Part shown: positions 36,590-44,967 of the stretch, one piece after another | How positions within the stretch are numbered: position 1 is the first letter of the stretch | Layout: each line of letters begins with the position of its first letter | NCBI GenBank assembly: GCA_964521865.1 | Contig: CAZFTJ010000010.1 | Location: 1 to 64,000 of the forward strand | Direction of reading: 5' to 3' | Source of the DNA: CAYSRJ01 sp964521865 | GTDB lineage: Bacteria > Spirochaetota > B62-G9 > DRHN01 | Length of the DNA: 64,000 nucleotides | The notes under the pieces: generated by a model | What the model was told of the DNA's origin: nothing | The model's database searches: none | Seen by the model: only the letters and a program-made list of their open reading frames with translations | Translations under genes and position numbers: made by a program

Positions 36590-37741
36590 ATGAAGCTTTA
36601 CTATGAGTGGGGAACACGGCAGGTAAACAAACGAGGTGAGGAACTCTGCGGTGATAATATTGCAGTTTCCCGCCAGAAAGATTCTGTAATGCTTGCGCTT
36701 TCCGACGGCCTGGGAAGCGGTGTCAAAGCAAATATACTAGCAACTCTTACAACACAGATTGCGATACATTTACTGCAGAACGACCTGCCTCTCGGTGAAG
36801 TTGTTGAAACCCTGACCAAGACATTACCTGTAGATAGGGTCAGAAAGCTCGCATACAGCACCTTTGCAATTGCGCAATTTTTTCGTCAGGGAACCGCCAG
36901 GATTGTTGAATTTGATTCGCCGGCCGCGATTCTCCTCAGAAATAGAAAACTGCATTCCGTTATTTATAATGAGAAATCGATTGCAGGTAAAAAGATTCAG
37001 GAGGCGGTGCTCGATCTTGAAGACGGCGACTGGGTTGTCTTTGTTTCCGACGGTGTGCTCAATGCGGGTATAGGCGGTGTGTATCCGCTCGGATGGGGGT
37101 GGGAAAAGACTGCCGGTTTCCTTGAAAAACATGCCCACCGGGACCTTACGGCCGACGACCTTGCTGAAAAGGTTGCGGAAACGGTCCGCGAGCTCTATGC
37201 AGGGGCTCCCGGCGACGATGTCAGTATTGTTGTTATCAAGGCTCGCCGAAAACTGGTTGCCAATATATTTACAGGACCACCGGCCGTTAGTTCGAAGGAT
37301 GAAAAGGCGGTGGAGCGGTTTTTACGGTATACGGGACAGCATGTTGTATGCGGAGGTACTACCGCAAAGATTGTTTCTCATTATCTGGGGGTGCCGCTTG
37401 AGGTTGAACTGGGTACTATGAGAGAGGATGTTCCTCCCGTTGCACGCATCAAGGGTATTGACCTTGTGTCCGAAGGCATCCTCACTTTAACGAAAACGAG
37501 CATGCTCATTCGCTCAGGCGTGGATAAGAAGAAAATCCAGTTTCAGACCGACGGTGTGTCGAACCTCCTTCGAATACTGCTGAGGGTTGATCATGTGCGT
37601 TTTATCGTCGGTCAGGCGGTTAATCCGGCACACCAGAACCCTGAGCTGCCGCATCAGCTCGATATTCGAATGAAGGTCGTGGAGGAGATAGCGGAAGAGC
37701 TCAGGAGACACGGAAAGGAAGTGACCCTGGAGGAGGTCTGA
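36590..37741 (+). CDS. SpoIIE-family PP2C-type protein phosphatase
   Basis: 383 residues. The N-terminal PP2C/SpoIIE domain (about 5-220) has the metal-binding Asp motifs LALSDGLGSGVKAN, VFVSDGVLNAG and GDDVSIVVI. The C-terminal 150 residues form a separate domain (CGGTTAKIVSHYLG and following) common to this hydrogenase-linked group. It would dephosphorylate Ser/Thr on a partner such as an anti-sigma-factor antagonist; no such partner is encoded nearby. I chose ATG 36590, just after the PAS gene stop. Confidence 0.85.
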   Translation: MKLYYEWGTRQVNKRGEELCGDNIAVSRQKDSVMLALSDGLGSGVKANILATLTTQIAIHLLQNDLPLGEVVETLTKTLPVDRVRKLAYSTFAIAQFFRQGTARIVEFDSPAAILLRNRKLHSVIYNEKSIAGKKIQEAVLDLEDGDWVVFVSDGVLNAGIGGVYPLGWGWEKTAGFLEKHAHRDLTADDLAEKVAETVRELYAGAPGDDVSIVVIKARRKLVANIFTGPPAVSSKDEKAVERFLRYTGQHVVCGGTTAKIVSHYLGVPLEVELGTMREDVPPVARIKGIDLVSEGILTLTKTSMLIRSGVDKKKIQFQTDGVSNLLRILLRVDHVRFIVGQAVNPAHQNPELPHQLDIRMKVVEEIAEELRRHGKEVTLEEV

Positions 37742-38062
37742 AGGGAATGTGCTGTCGACCGGGTGCCTGTTGTAATGGGCGGCATGTATTCGTCAGATAA
37801 AAAATAGGCAAGTGAACTTCCAAACTTAAAAGGTTCAAATCGACACTTGTCTAATGGTTTTTACCTATAGAATGCAATGACAGGCAATTTTAACATTGTA
37901 TAGGCTCACTTTTTAATGAAATTCTGGTACAAAAAACCAGAATTTAAATAGATAAAACCATAAAAGGATGATGCGGCCTGTACGGGTAAACATAGTGACG
38001 ATGTGCAGTGTCTTTTGCTATAATTGAGCGTGTTTAAAGATCAACGAACAGGGTAAAAAGGT
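37742..38062 (+). other. 321-base gap splitting the CODH/ACS cluster
   Basis: No gene is seen. Two inverted repeats occur: an imperfect AGGCAAGTG/CACTTGTCT pair (37808-37860 area) and a perfect 10-bp hairpin AAATTCTGGT / ACCAGAATTT (37919-37928 and 37936-37945). A second promoter for the NuoE-AcsE block may lie here, possibly under repressor control, but I cannot place it with confidence. Confidence 0.4.
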
Positions 38063-38614
38063 ATGAAAGAGGGAGTAATAGCAGAAATAATACACCGCTA
38101 CAATAATGACGACGGGATGCTTATTCCCATGCTGCAGGACATTCAGGCCGAGTATGGATACCTGCCGCCGGCAAAGCTCCGTATGCTTTCCAAAATACTG
38201 GATATTCCTCTCATGAGAATTTACAGTGTCTCGACATTTTACGCATCATTCCGCCATTCCCCGAAGGGCCGGCACGACGTTACCCTGTGTATGGGCACCG
38301 TATGCTATCTCAAGGGTTCCGGCAAAATTCTCGATGCGATATGTGAAGAGTACAATGTACAGGCGGGGGAGACCACCAGGGATCGATTGTTTACCCTTCA
38401 GGGTGTAAACTGCGTCGGAGCCTGCGCCCTTGCACCCGTCATGATTGTGGACGGAAAATACCATGACCATATGACTCCCGATTCCGCGCTGAAGATTATC
38501 AAAAAACTCTTAAAAAAGGAGAATGAGGCAGAAGCGCAAAAAAAGTCCGGGCGGGAATCCGGGAAAAAGCCTGCGGGTAAAAGTGAAAGAAAGAACATGC
38601 TAAAATCGAAATAG
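38063..38614 (+). CDS. NuoE/HydC-like 2Fe-2S subunit
   Basis: 183 residues. The helical N-terminal part (LIPMLQDIQAEYGYLP) and thioredoxin-like domain with the four 2Fe-2S cysteines (CMGTVCYLKG around 77-86, GVNCVGACALAP around 117-128) are typical of complex I NuoE and of HydC/HndA in electron-bifurcating hydrogenases. It has a Lys-rich tail (about 155-183). With the next two genes it forms an NAD(P)H-ferredoxin electron-transfer module. Confidence 0.9.
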   Translation: MKEGVIAEIIHRYNNDDGMLIPMLQDIQAEYGYLPPAKLRMLSKILDIPLMRIYSVSTFYASFRHSPKGRHDVTLCMGTVCYLKGSGKILDAICEEYNVQAGETTRDRLFTLQGVNCVGACALAPVMIVDGKYHDHMTPDSALKIIKKLLKKENEAEAQKKSGRESGKKPAGKSERKNMLKSK

Positions 38615-38644
38615 AACATGCATTTCAGCCAAGGAGGCTCGGTT

Positions 38645-40513
38645 GTGCCAGTTGCAGTTGACCGGATAGTCAAGAATCCATCGGATCTGGAAAATTACAG
38701 GAAAAAGCTCGAAGCCGAAGTAAAGCCTGCGGTCAAGCGCGTACGTGTGTGCATCGGAACGGCCTGTGCGGCAAAGGGTTCCCGCCGGCTGTACGAGCTC
38801 TTCCGCACGGCTGCCGATGAATCGGGGGTGCATGTGGATATAGAAGCAAAACCGGTGGGATGCCACGGGCTCTGTGAACGTGGACCGATTGTGGTTGTCG
38901 ATCCGGGAGACATACTGTATCAAAGTGTAGAAGAACCCGATGTCGCTGAAATATTCCGAGAAACCGTGCTGGCCGGCAAAGTGGTGGAAAGGCTTTTATA
39001 TGAGGATCCGTCCAGCGGCCAAAAGGCAATGTCCGAAGCACAGATACCGTTCTATAAGGTCCAGAAACGCATCGTGCTCGCGAAAAACGGTCGCATCGAC
39101 CCGACGAGTATCGATGATTATATACTTTCAGGCGGATATACGGCCCTCGCAAAGGCGCTTTCCGTAATGACGCCCGAAGATATCATTGCCGAGGTTGAAA
39201 AATCAGGCCTCAGGGGAAGAGGCGGCGGCGGTTTTCCCACTGCCCGCAAGTGGCGGTCGTGCCGCGAGGCTGAAGGTGATCAGAAGTTCGTCATCTGCAA
39301 CGGAGACGAGGGCGACCCCGGTGCGTTTATGGACAGATCGATAATGGAGGGAAACCCTCATTCCGTGCTAGAGGGGCTTGTTATCGGCTCGTACGCAATA
39401 GGTGCAACACAGGGGTACATCTACGTAAGAAACGAGTACCCCCTTGCCGTGGAGCATCTGAAAAATGCAATCGAACAGGCCCGTTCGTATGGGTTTCTGG
39501 GGGAAAATATACTGGAAAGCGGGTTTTCGTTCGATATCAGGATCAACCGGGGCGGCGGCGCCTTCGTATGCGGCGAGTCAACGGCGTTGATTGCTTCGTT
39601 GGAAGGGCGTGCAGGTGAACCGCGCGCCAAATACGTTCATACCGTCGAACACGGCCTGCACGATCTTCCGACAAACCTCAACAATGTGGAAACATGGGCG
39701 AATATCCCTGCAATTATACAAAACGGCGGGGAATGGCTTGCCGGCATCGGAACAGAAAACTCCAAGGGGACAAAGGTATTCAGCCTGGTTGGAAAGATAG
39801 TAAACACCGGACTGGTGGAAGTTCCCATGGGGATAACGCTGAGGGACATTGTCTACAGCATAGGCGGCGGTGTACAGGGCGGCAAAGAATTCAAGGCAGT
39901 ACAGACGGGTGGACCGTCAGGCGGCTGTATTCCGGCTCGGTATCTCGATGCGGGAGTCGATTTTGACGAGCTGACAAAACTGGGGTCCATGATGGGGTCG
40001 GGCGGTATGATCATCATGGATGAGGATACCTGTGTGGTAAATTTCGCCAAATACTACATCAATTTTCTCAGACAGGAATCCTGCGGAAAGTGCACCCCCT
40101 GCAGGGAGGGGATTCCACAGATCCTTCATATTCTCGAAAGGATTGCGCACGGCGAGGGTGGGGAAGGCGATATAGAAAAACTTGAAATTCTGGCGCAGCT
40201 GCTCGCAGACGGCTCGCTCTGTGCGCTCGGGAGTACGGCGGCGAATCCCGTCCTTTCCACAATAAGGTACTTTCGTGATGAGTATGAGACCCATATCAGA
40301 GATCAACGCTGTCCGGCCAAGGAATGCCGCGGACTGTTCGCCTATGAAATTATTTCCGATCGGTGCACGGGATGCGGGATCTGCCTGAAAAATTGTCCGG
40401 TAAACGCGATTACCGGCAAGAGAAGAGAGCCACACCTCATCAATCAGGATCTATGTACGGAATGCGGCACCTGTTACGACAAGTGTCCGTTCGACGCAAT
40501 TGCAAAGGTGTGA
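38645..40513 (+). CDS. NuoF/HydB-like NAD(P)H-binding flavoprotein subunit
   Basis: 622 residues in order: an N-terminal thioredoxin-like 2Fe-2S domain (CIGTACAAKG, CHGLCERGP), the NuoF core with FMN/NAD-binding loops (GLRGRGGGGFPTARKW, CNGDEGDPGAFMDR, AYVCGEST-like FVCGESTALIASLEG), the 4Fe-4S site ESCGKCTPCREG, and two C-terminal ferredoxin clusters (CTGCGICLKNCP, CTECGTCYDKCP). This architecture is that of HydB/HndC. I chose GTG 38645, which follows AAGGAGG at good spacing, over the ATG at 38618. Confidence 0.93.
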   Translation: MPVAVDRIVKNPSDLENYRKKLEAEVKPAVKRVRVCIGTACAAKGSRRLYELFRTAADESGVHVDIEAKPVGCHGLCERGPIVVVDPGDILYQSVEEPDVAEIFRETVLAGKVVERLLYEDPSSGQKAMSEAQIPFYKVQKRIVLAKNGRIDPTSIDDYILSGGYTALAKALSVMTPEDIIAEVEKSGLRGRGGGGFPTARKWRSCREAEGDQKFVICNGDEGDPGAFMDRSIMEGNPHSVLEGLVIGSYAIGATQGYIYVRNEYPLAVEHLKNAIEQARSYGFLGENILESGFSFDIRINRGGGAFVCGESTALIASLEGRAGEPRAKYVHTVEHGLHDLPTNLNNVETWANIPAIIQNGGEWLAGIGTENSKGTKVFSLVGKIVNTGLVEVPMGITLRDIVYSIGGGVQGGKEFKAVQTGGPSGGCIPARYLDAGVDFDELTKLGSMMGSGGMIIMDEDTCVVNFAKYYINFLRQESCGKCTPCREGIPQILHILERIAHGEGGEGDIEKLEILAQLLADGSLCALGSTAANPVLSTIRYFRDEYETHIRDQRCPAKECRGLFAYEIISDRCTGCGICLKNCPVNAITGKRREPHLINQDLCTECGTCYDKCPFDAIAKV

Positions 40514-40526
40514 AGGAGGTTTTTTC

Positions 40527-41315
40527 GTGCCCAGAGTAACCATAGACGGAATCGAGGTGAACGTCCCTCCGGAATCAACGATACTGGAGGCCGCGCATAA
40601 TGCGGGTATCTGGATACCGACCCTCTGTTATAATCCGGCGGTAACGAGCACCGCGAATTGCAGGCTCTGTCTGGTCGAACTTCAGCGAAACGGTTCGGGC
40701 AAACTGGTAACATCCTGCAACTACCCGGTCAGGAACGATATTACCGTGAGCGTATCGAGCGAACGTGCACGACGGGCCAGACGCGGCGTCATGGAGCTGC
40801 TCCTTGCACGGGCGCCCGGGAGCACAGAACTGAAAGAACTTGCATCGCGCATGGGAGTAGAGGGAACTCCGTATCCGACGGTTACCGAAGCCCAGCGGAA
40901 CTGCATTTTGTGCGGGCTGTGTACACGGGTATGCGAGGAGGTTATCGGCTGTTCGGCGATAGGGTTCGCAGGACGCGGTGTGGACCGTTCTGTTACCACT
41001 CCATTCAAGCTCGCATCGGAGGACTGCATCGCCTGCGGAGCCTGTGCAGCGGTGTGTCCGGTCGGCACCATACAGATTCGCATACATGAAGATACCGGCG
41101 AAGCGGAAATATCTCCCTTCAAATCTCGGGCCAAGCTGCTCGTGTGCGAGGAATGCGGAAAGAGGCTGGTAACCGAGCCTGTTGCATTCAAGGTCGACGG
41201 CAGGGTACATATAGACTGGGAGGAGTTCAAACAGCGGACTCGGCTCTGCCCCGAATGCAGGAGGAAGAGGGCGGCAATGTCGCTTGCACTGGTCGAATCG
41301 AAGAAGGGGGGATGA
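40527..41315 (+). CDS. NuoG/HydA N-terminal-like ferredoxin subunit lacking an H-cluster domain
   Basis: 262 residues. A plant-type 2Fe-2S domain (CYNPAVTSTANCRLCLVE), a His-free NuoG-like segment, two 4Fe-4S clusters (CILCGLCTRVCEE, CIACGACAAVCPVG) and a C-terminal zinc-ribbon-like CEECGK/CPECRRK tail. It ends where an Fe-hydrogenase would continue into its H-cluster domain, so it is an electron-transfer subunit only. It probably links NuoF-like NADH oxidation to ferredoxin or to CODH. GTG 40527 follows AAGGAGG. Confidence 0.88.
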   Translation: MPRVTIDGIEVNVPPESTILEAAHNAGIWIPTLCYNPAVTSTANCRLCLVELQRNGSGKLVTSCNYPVRNDITVSVSSERARRARRGVMELLLARAPGSTELKELASRMGVEGTPYPTVTEAQRNCILCGLCTRVCEEVIGCSAIGFAGRGVDRSVTTPFKLASEDCIACGACAAVCPVGTIQIRIHEDTGEAEISPFKSRAKLLVCEECGKRLVTEPVAFKVDGRVHIDWEEFKQRTRLCPECRRKRAAMSLALVESKKGG

Positions 41316-41370
41316 GTACGTCAGGATATTACACTATTCCAGATTATATTAGAGTAAAAGGAGTACTTCT

Positions 41371-43587
41371 ATGTCTAAGATTATTGCCACGGCTGCGATC
41401 AGGGGGGCGCACAGCATCTACAAACAGGCTGAAGAATCCCTTGCAAAAGCCATCGAGACGAAGGGTAAGGATGCTCCGGTAGCATATCCGAATACCGCGT
41501 ATTATCTGCCGATAATGCTGCTCTTTTTAGGGCAGAAGGTTGAGAAAATCGGCGACCTTGAGGAATCGCTCCAGGAAGCAAAGAAACTGCTGCCCGAAGT
41601 TCCATCCGAGAACCTCTGGCTTCCGTACCTCGGCGATACGCTCAATGCAGGAGCCGCAACCCTGATTGAGGAGGAGATCATCGAATCGCTCAAGTATGTG
41701 ATCGGTCCCGCTCCCACTGAAGGAATCTGGCTCGGATATACCGATGATGCTATACTGCGGCTTCAGGGAATCAAGCTCGTCGACGGGCGGATGCCCGGTT
41801 TTGTCGCTATCGCGGGTCACACACCGACCAACGAAGAGGCGGTGACCCTTGCCAGAAGCCTGCAGGAGAGAAACATCCTGGTATTCATGGCGGGGCATTC
41901 GGACGGAAGGGCGATTGCCGAACAGCTTGACGAGGAGGGAATAGAGATGAACTGGGACACCTTCCTCGTTCCGTACGGCAAGGAGATTACCGCTGCCGTT
42001 CATGCGCTCAATTTTGCAGCCCGTTCCGCAATGACGTTCGGAGGGGTTGAGCCCGGCGATCTCGAAGCCGCCCGGCAGATTCTGCTCTACAATAAGGACA
42101 GGGTGCACGCATTCGTCATGGCTCTTGCCGCTGAAGCAGATGTACCCAAAGACCAGCTTATAAGCGACGAAAAGTATGCAACTGCAGCCGGAGCGATCAA
42201 CTTCGGATTTCCGGTTATAGCCGATATTCCCATTCCGGAGATCAGGCCGACCGGTATCTGCACGTACGAACATGTCATCTCGGGAATCAAGCTTGAAGAG
42301 ATTGTGAGCAGAGCAATCGAGCTGCGTGGACTCACAATCAAAATCGAGGAAATCCCGATTCCCGTTCCTTTCGGAGCAGGTTTCGAAGGCGAGCGCGTGC
42401 GTAAAGAAGACATGTACGTCCAGTTCGGCAGCAAGTATACAAATGCCTTTGAGCTTCTCAGGATGAAGCCTATGAATGAGGTCGAGGACGGGAAGATCGA
42501 GGTTATCGGCCCGGAAATCGACGATATGGAAGAGGGGGCCGCTTACCCCCTCGGCATATGCGTCGAGGTCGCAGGACGGGAGTTTCAGGAGGATTTCGAG
42601 AGTGTTCTCGAAAGAAGGATACATGAGTTTATATCATGTGCAAACGGTATATTCCATATGGGACAGAGGGCGATTGTATGGGTACGTATCAGCAAGGAGG
42701 CGCATAAGAAAGGCTTCAAGATAAAACATTTCGGTGAGATTCTGCTCGCGAGGATGCATGAGGAGTTTACGCGTATAGTTGACAGGGTGCAGGTAACGCT
42801 CATAACCGATGAAAAGGAAGCGGCAAAGATGCAGGAAGTCGCAAAAGAGGTGTATGCAGAGCGCGACGACAAGATCGGCGGTATGACCGACGAGGATGTC
42901 GATGAGTTCTATTCCTGTACGCTCTGCCAGAGCTACGCCCCGAACCATGTCTGTATTGTGACTCCGCAGCGTCTCGGGCTCTGTGGCGCGTACACCTGGC
43001 TTGACTGCAAGGCATCGTATCAGATTAACGAGCATGGACCGAACGAACCGGTTTCGAAAGGGGAAGTTATCGACCCGGTTAAAGGATCATGGAAAAACAT
43101 CAATGACTATATCGAGGTGAAATCAAACGGCAATCTCAAGAGGTTCAACGCCTACTCAATTCTGGAGGAGCCGATGACCTCCTGCGGCTGTTTCGAATGT
43201 ATTGCAGCGATTGTACCGGAGGCAAACGGAATCATGATCGTTGACAGGGATTTTACCGGCATGACCCCGATTGGAATGACCTTTTCAACGCTTGCCGGTC
43301 AGATTGGAGGCGGCATTCAGACGCCGGGATTTACCGGGATCGGGAAGCTCTACATATCGAGCCCGAAGTTCATCTCGGCAGAAGGCGGCCAGAGAAGAAT
43401 TGTGTGGATGCCGAAACAGCTTAAAGAAGAGGTGGGTGAGAGGCTCAAAGCCCAGCTTGAAAAGATGGATCTGGAGGATTTTTTCGATAAGATAGCGACT
43501 GAAGAGGATGCGGAAGATCCCGAAAAACTTGTTGAATATTTAACGAAAGCAGGGCATCCTGCATTAGAAATGGAATCACTCTTCTAA
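41371..43587 (+). CDS. acsB: AcsB, acetyl-CoA synthase (CODH/ACS A-cluster subunit)
   Basis: 738 residues, the full bacterial length including the CODH-contact domain. It joins CO, a methyl group from the corrinoid protein and CoA into acetyl-CoA. The A-cluster ligands are all present: Cys516, Cys519, Cys528 and Cys538 (CTLCQSYAPNHVC, GLCGAYTW) and Cys605-Gly-Cys607 (SCGCFEC). Their spacing matches the known Moorella thermoacetica residues exactly with an offset of ten. AAGGAG precedes the ATG. Confidence 0.97.
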   Translation: MSKIIATAAIRGAHSIYKQAEESLAKAIETKGKDAPVAYPNTAYYLPIMLLFLGQKVEKIGDLEESLQEAKKLLPEVPSENLWLPYLGDTLNAGAATLIEEEIIESLKYVIGPAPTEGIWLGYTDDAILRLQGIKLVDGRMPGFVAIAGHTPTNEEAVTLARSLQERNILVFMAGHSDGRAIAEQLDEEGIEMNWDTFLVPYGKEITAAVHALNFAARSAMTFGGVEPGDLEAARQILLYNKDRVHAFVMALAAEADVPKDQLISDEKYATAAGAINFGFPVIADIPIPEIRPTGICTYEHVISGIKLEEIVSRAIELRGLTIKIEEIPIPVPFGAGFEGERVRKEDMYVQFGSKYTNAFELLRMKPMNEVEDGKIEVIGPEIDDMEEGAAYPLGICVEVAGREFQEDFESVLERRIHEFISCANGIFHMGQRAIVWVRISKEAHKKGFKIKHFGEILLARMHEEFTRIVDRVQVTLITDEKEAAKMQEVAKEVYAERDDKIGGMTDEDVDEFYSCTLCQSYAPNHVCIVTPQRLGLCGAYTWLDCKASYQINEHGPNEPVSKGEVIDPVKGSWKNINDYIEVKSNGNLKRFNAYSILEEPMTSCGCFECIAAIVPEANGIMIVDRDFTGMTPIGMTFSTLAGQIGGGIQTPGFTGIGKLYISSPKFISAEGGQRRIVWMPKQLKEEVGERLKAQLEKMDLEDFFDKIATEEDAEDPEKLVEYLTKAGHPALEMESLF

Positions 43588-43633
43588 TCACACGAAGAAA
43601 AAATAAGCGAATGAACGAGCGAAGGAGGCAAAT

Positions 43634-44965
43634 ATGGCGCTAACCGGTATGCAGATTTACAAGCTCCTGCCGAAAACGAACTGTAAAGACTGCGGATTCC
43701 CGACATGTATGGCGTTTGCCATGCAGGTCGCGGCAAAACAGAAGGCATTGACGGACTGTCCACATCTGTCACAGGAGGCTCTTGAAGAAGCGTCCGAGGC
43801 ATCTTCACCGCCGATGCGGCTTGTGAAAATAGGTCCGGACGGAAAGCAGTTTGAGATAGGACAGGAAACGGTCATGTTCAGGCATGAGGAAAAGTTTCAC
43901 CGCCCGACGGGAATCGCGGCACGGATACCGTCCTCACTCTCGGATGAAGAGGCCATGAAAAAGCTGGAGCTGGTGAATAAATCGGTATTCGACAGGGTCG
44001 GCGACACTCTGAAGGTAGAGATGGCTGCGATCGAGCTCGATGGGGTTCAGAATGCGGTCGGGCGTGCGAAGGCTGCCGCCGAAAAGAGCGGCGTTCCGCT
44101 CATACTCATGGGTACGGACGCGGCAACCATGAAAGCTGCATGCGAGGTACTAAAGGATGTACACCCGCTCGTATACAGGGCGGATGCCTCGAATATCGAG
44201 CAATTTGCAGAGATAGCTGCATCTTTAAAGCTTCCCCTTGCCGTTACCGGCGATTCGGTTGATGAGCTTGCAGATCTGACGTCCAAGGCGAAAGAAAAAG
44301 GGGTGGAAGATATTATCCTCTCCTTCGGCACTGAAAATCTCGATGAAACACTGACGAATCTCACGATTACGAGAAGGGCTGCACTGAGAAAGAATTTCAA
44401 GCCGTTCGGATTTCCGTCAATGGTGGAGATAAAGGCCGATTCGGCCAACAACGAAACGGTACTCGCGAGCATGTTTGCCGCAAAGTATGCAGGTATTGTT
44501 ATAATCGACAACATAGAATCGTGGGAACTTCTGCCAATCATGACCATAGTGCAGAACGTATACACAGATCCGCAGGTGCCCAATACCGTTGATGCAAAAC
44601 TCTATGAAATCGGCAATCCCGGTGAGAATTCACCGGTTATGTTTACCACCAACTTCTCTTTGACCTACTTCACCGTTGAATCCGAGGTGGAGAGGAGCAA
44701 GGTTCCGAGCTACATCTCAGTAGTCGATACGGAGGGGCTTGGAGTGCTCAACGCCTATGCAGGCGACAAGATATCCGCCGAGAAAGTGGTAAAGACGCTG
44801 CAGGCGCAGAAGGTGGCTGAAAAAGTAAAACACAGGAAACTCATTATTCCCGGATTGCTGCCTGTTTTCAGGGCGGAAATCGAGGACACATCGGAGTGGA
44901 AAGAAGTTATCATAGGGCCTGAAAACGCAAGGGAAATCCCCGGGTTTCTCGCACGCTGGAAATAA
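43634..44965 (+). CDS. acsC: AcsC, corrinoid iron-sulfur protein large subunit
   Basis: 443 residues. The N-terminal 4Fe-4S domain has Cys17, Cys20, Cys25 and Cys42 (NCKDCGFPTC then DCP). A TIM barrel and a C-terminal corrinoid-binding domain follow. It carries the methyl group on cobalamin between AcsE and AcsB, and its cluster reduces the cobalt. A GGAGG ribosome binding site lies 6 bases before the ATG. HgcA at 56048 contains a homologous corrinoid-binding domain. Confidence 0.96.
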   Translation: MALTGMQIYKLLPKTNCKDCGFPTCMAFAMQVAAKQKALTDCPHLSQEALEEASEASSPPMRLVKIGPDGKQFEIGQETVMFRHEEKFHRPTGIAARIPSSLSDEEAMKKLELVNKSVFDRVGDTLKVEMAAIELDGVQNAVGRAKAAAEKSGVPLILMGTDAATMKAACEVLKDVHPLVYRADASNIEQFAEIAASLKLPLAVTGDSVDELADLTSKAKEKGVEDIILSFGTENLDETLTNLTITRRAALRKNFKPFGFPSMVEIKADSANNETVLASMFAAKYAGIVIIDNIESWELLPIMTIVQNVYTDPQVPNTVDAKLYEIGNPGENSPVMFTTNFSLTYFTVESEVERSKVPSYISVVDTEGLGVLNAYAGDKISAEKVVKTLQAQKVAEKVKHRKLIIPGLLPVFRAEIEDTSEWKEVIIGPENAREIPGFLARWK

Positions 44966-44967
44966 CA

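Noticed and set aside
40527..41315. Considered an Fe-hydrogenase large subunit
   Set aside because: The H-cluster motifs are absent and the protein ends before that domain; acsB follows.
41527..42624. 365-codon minus-strand frame inside acsB
   Set aside because: It lies wholly antisense to acsB, whose catalytic residues are all in place; no ribosome binding site or domain is seen.
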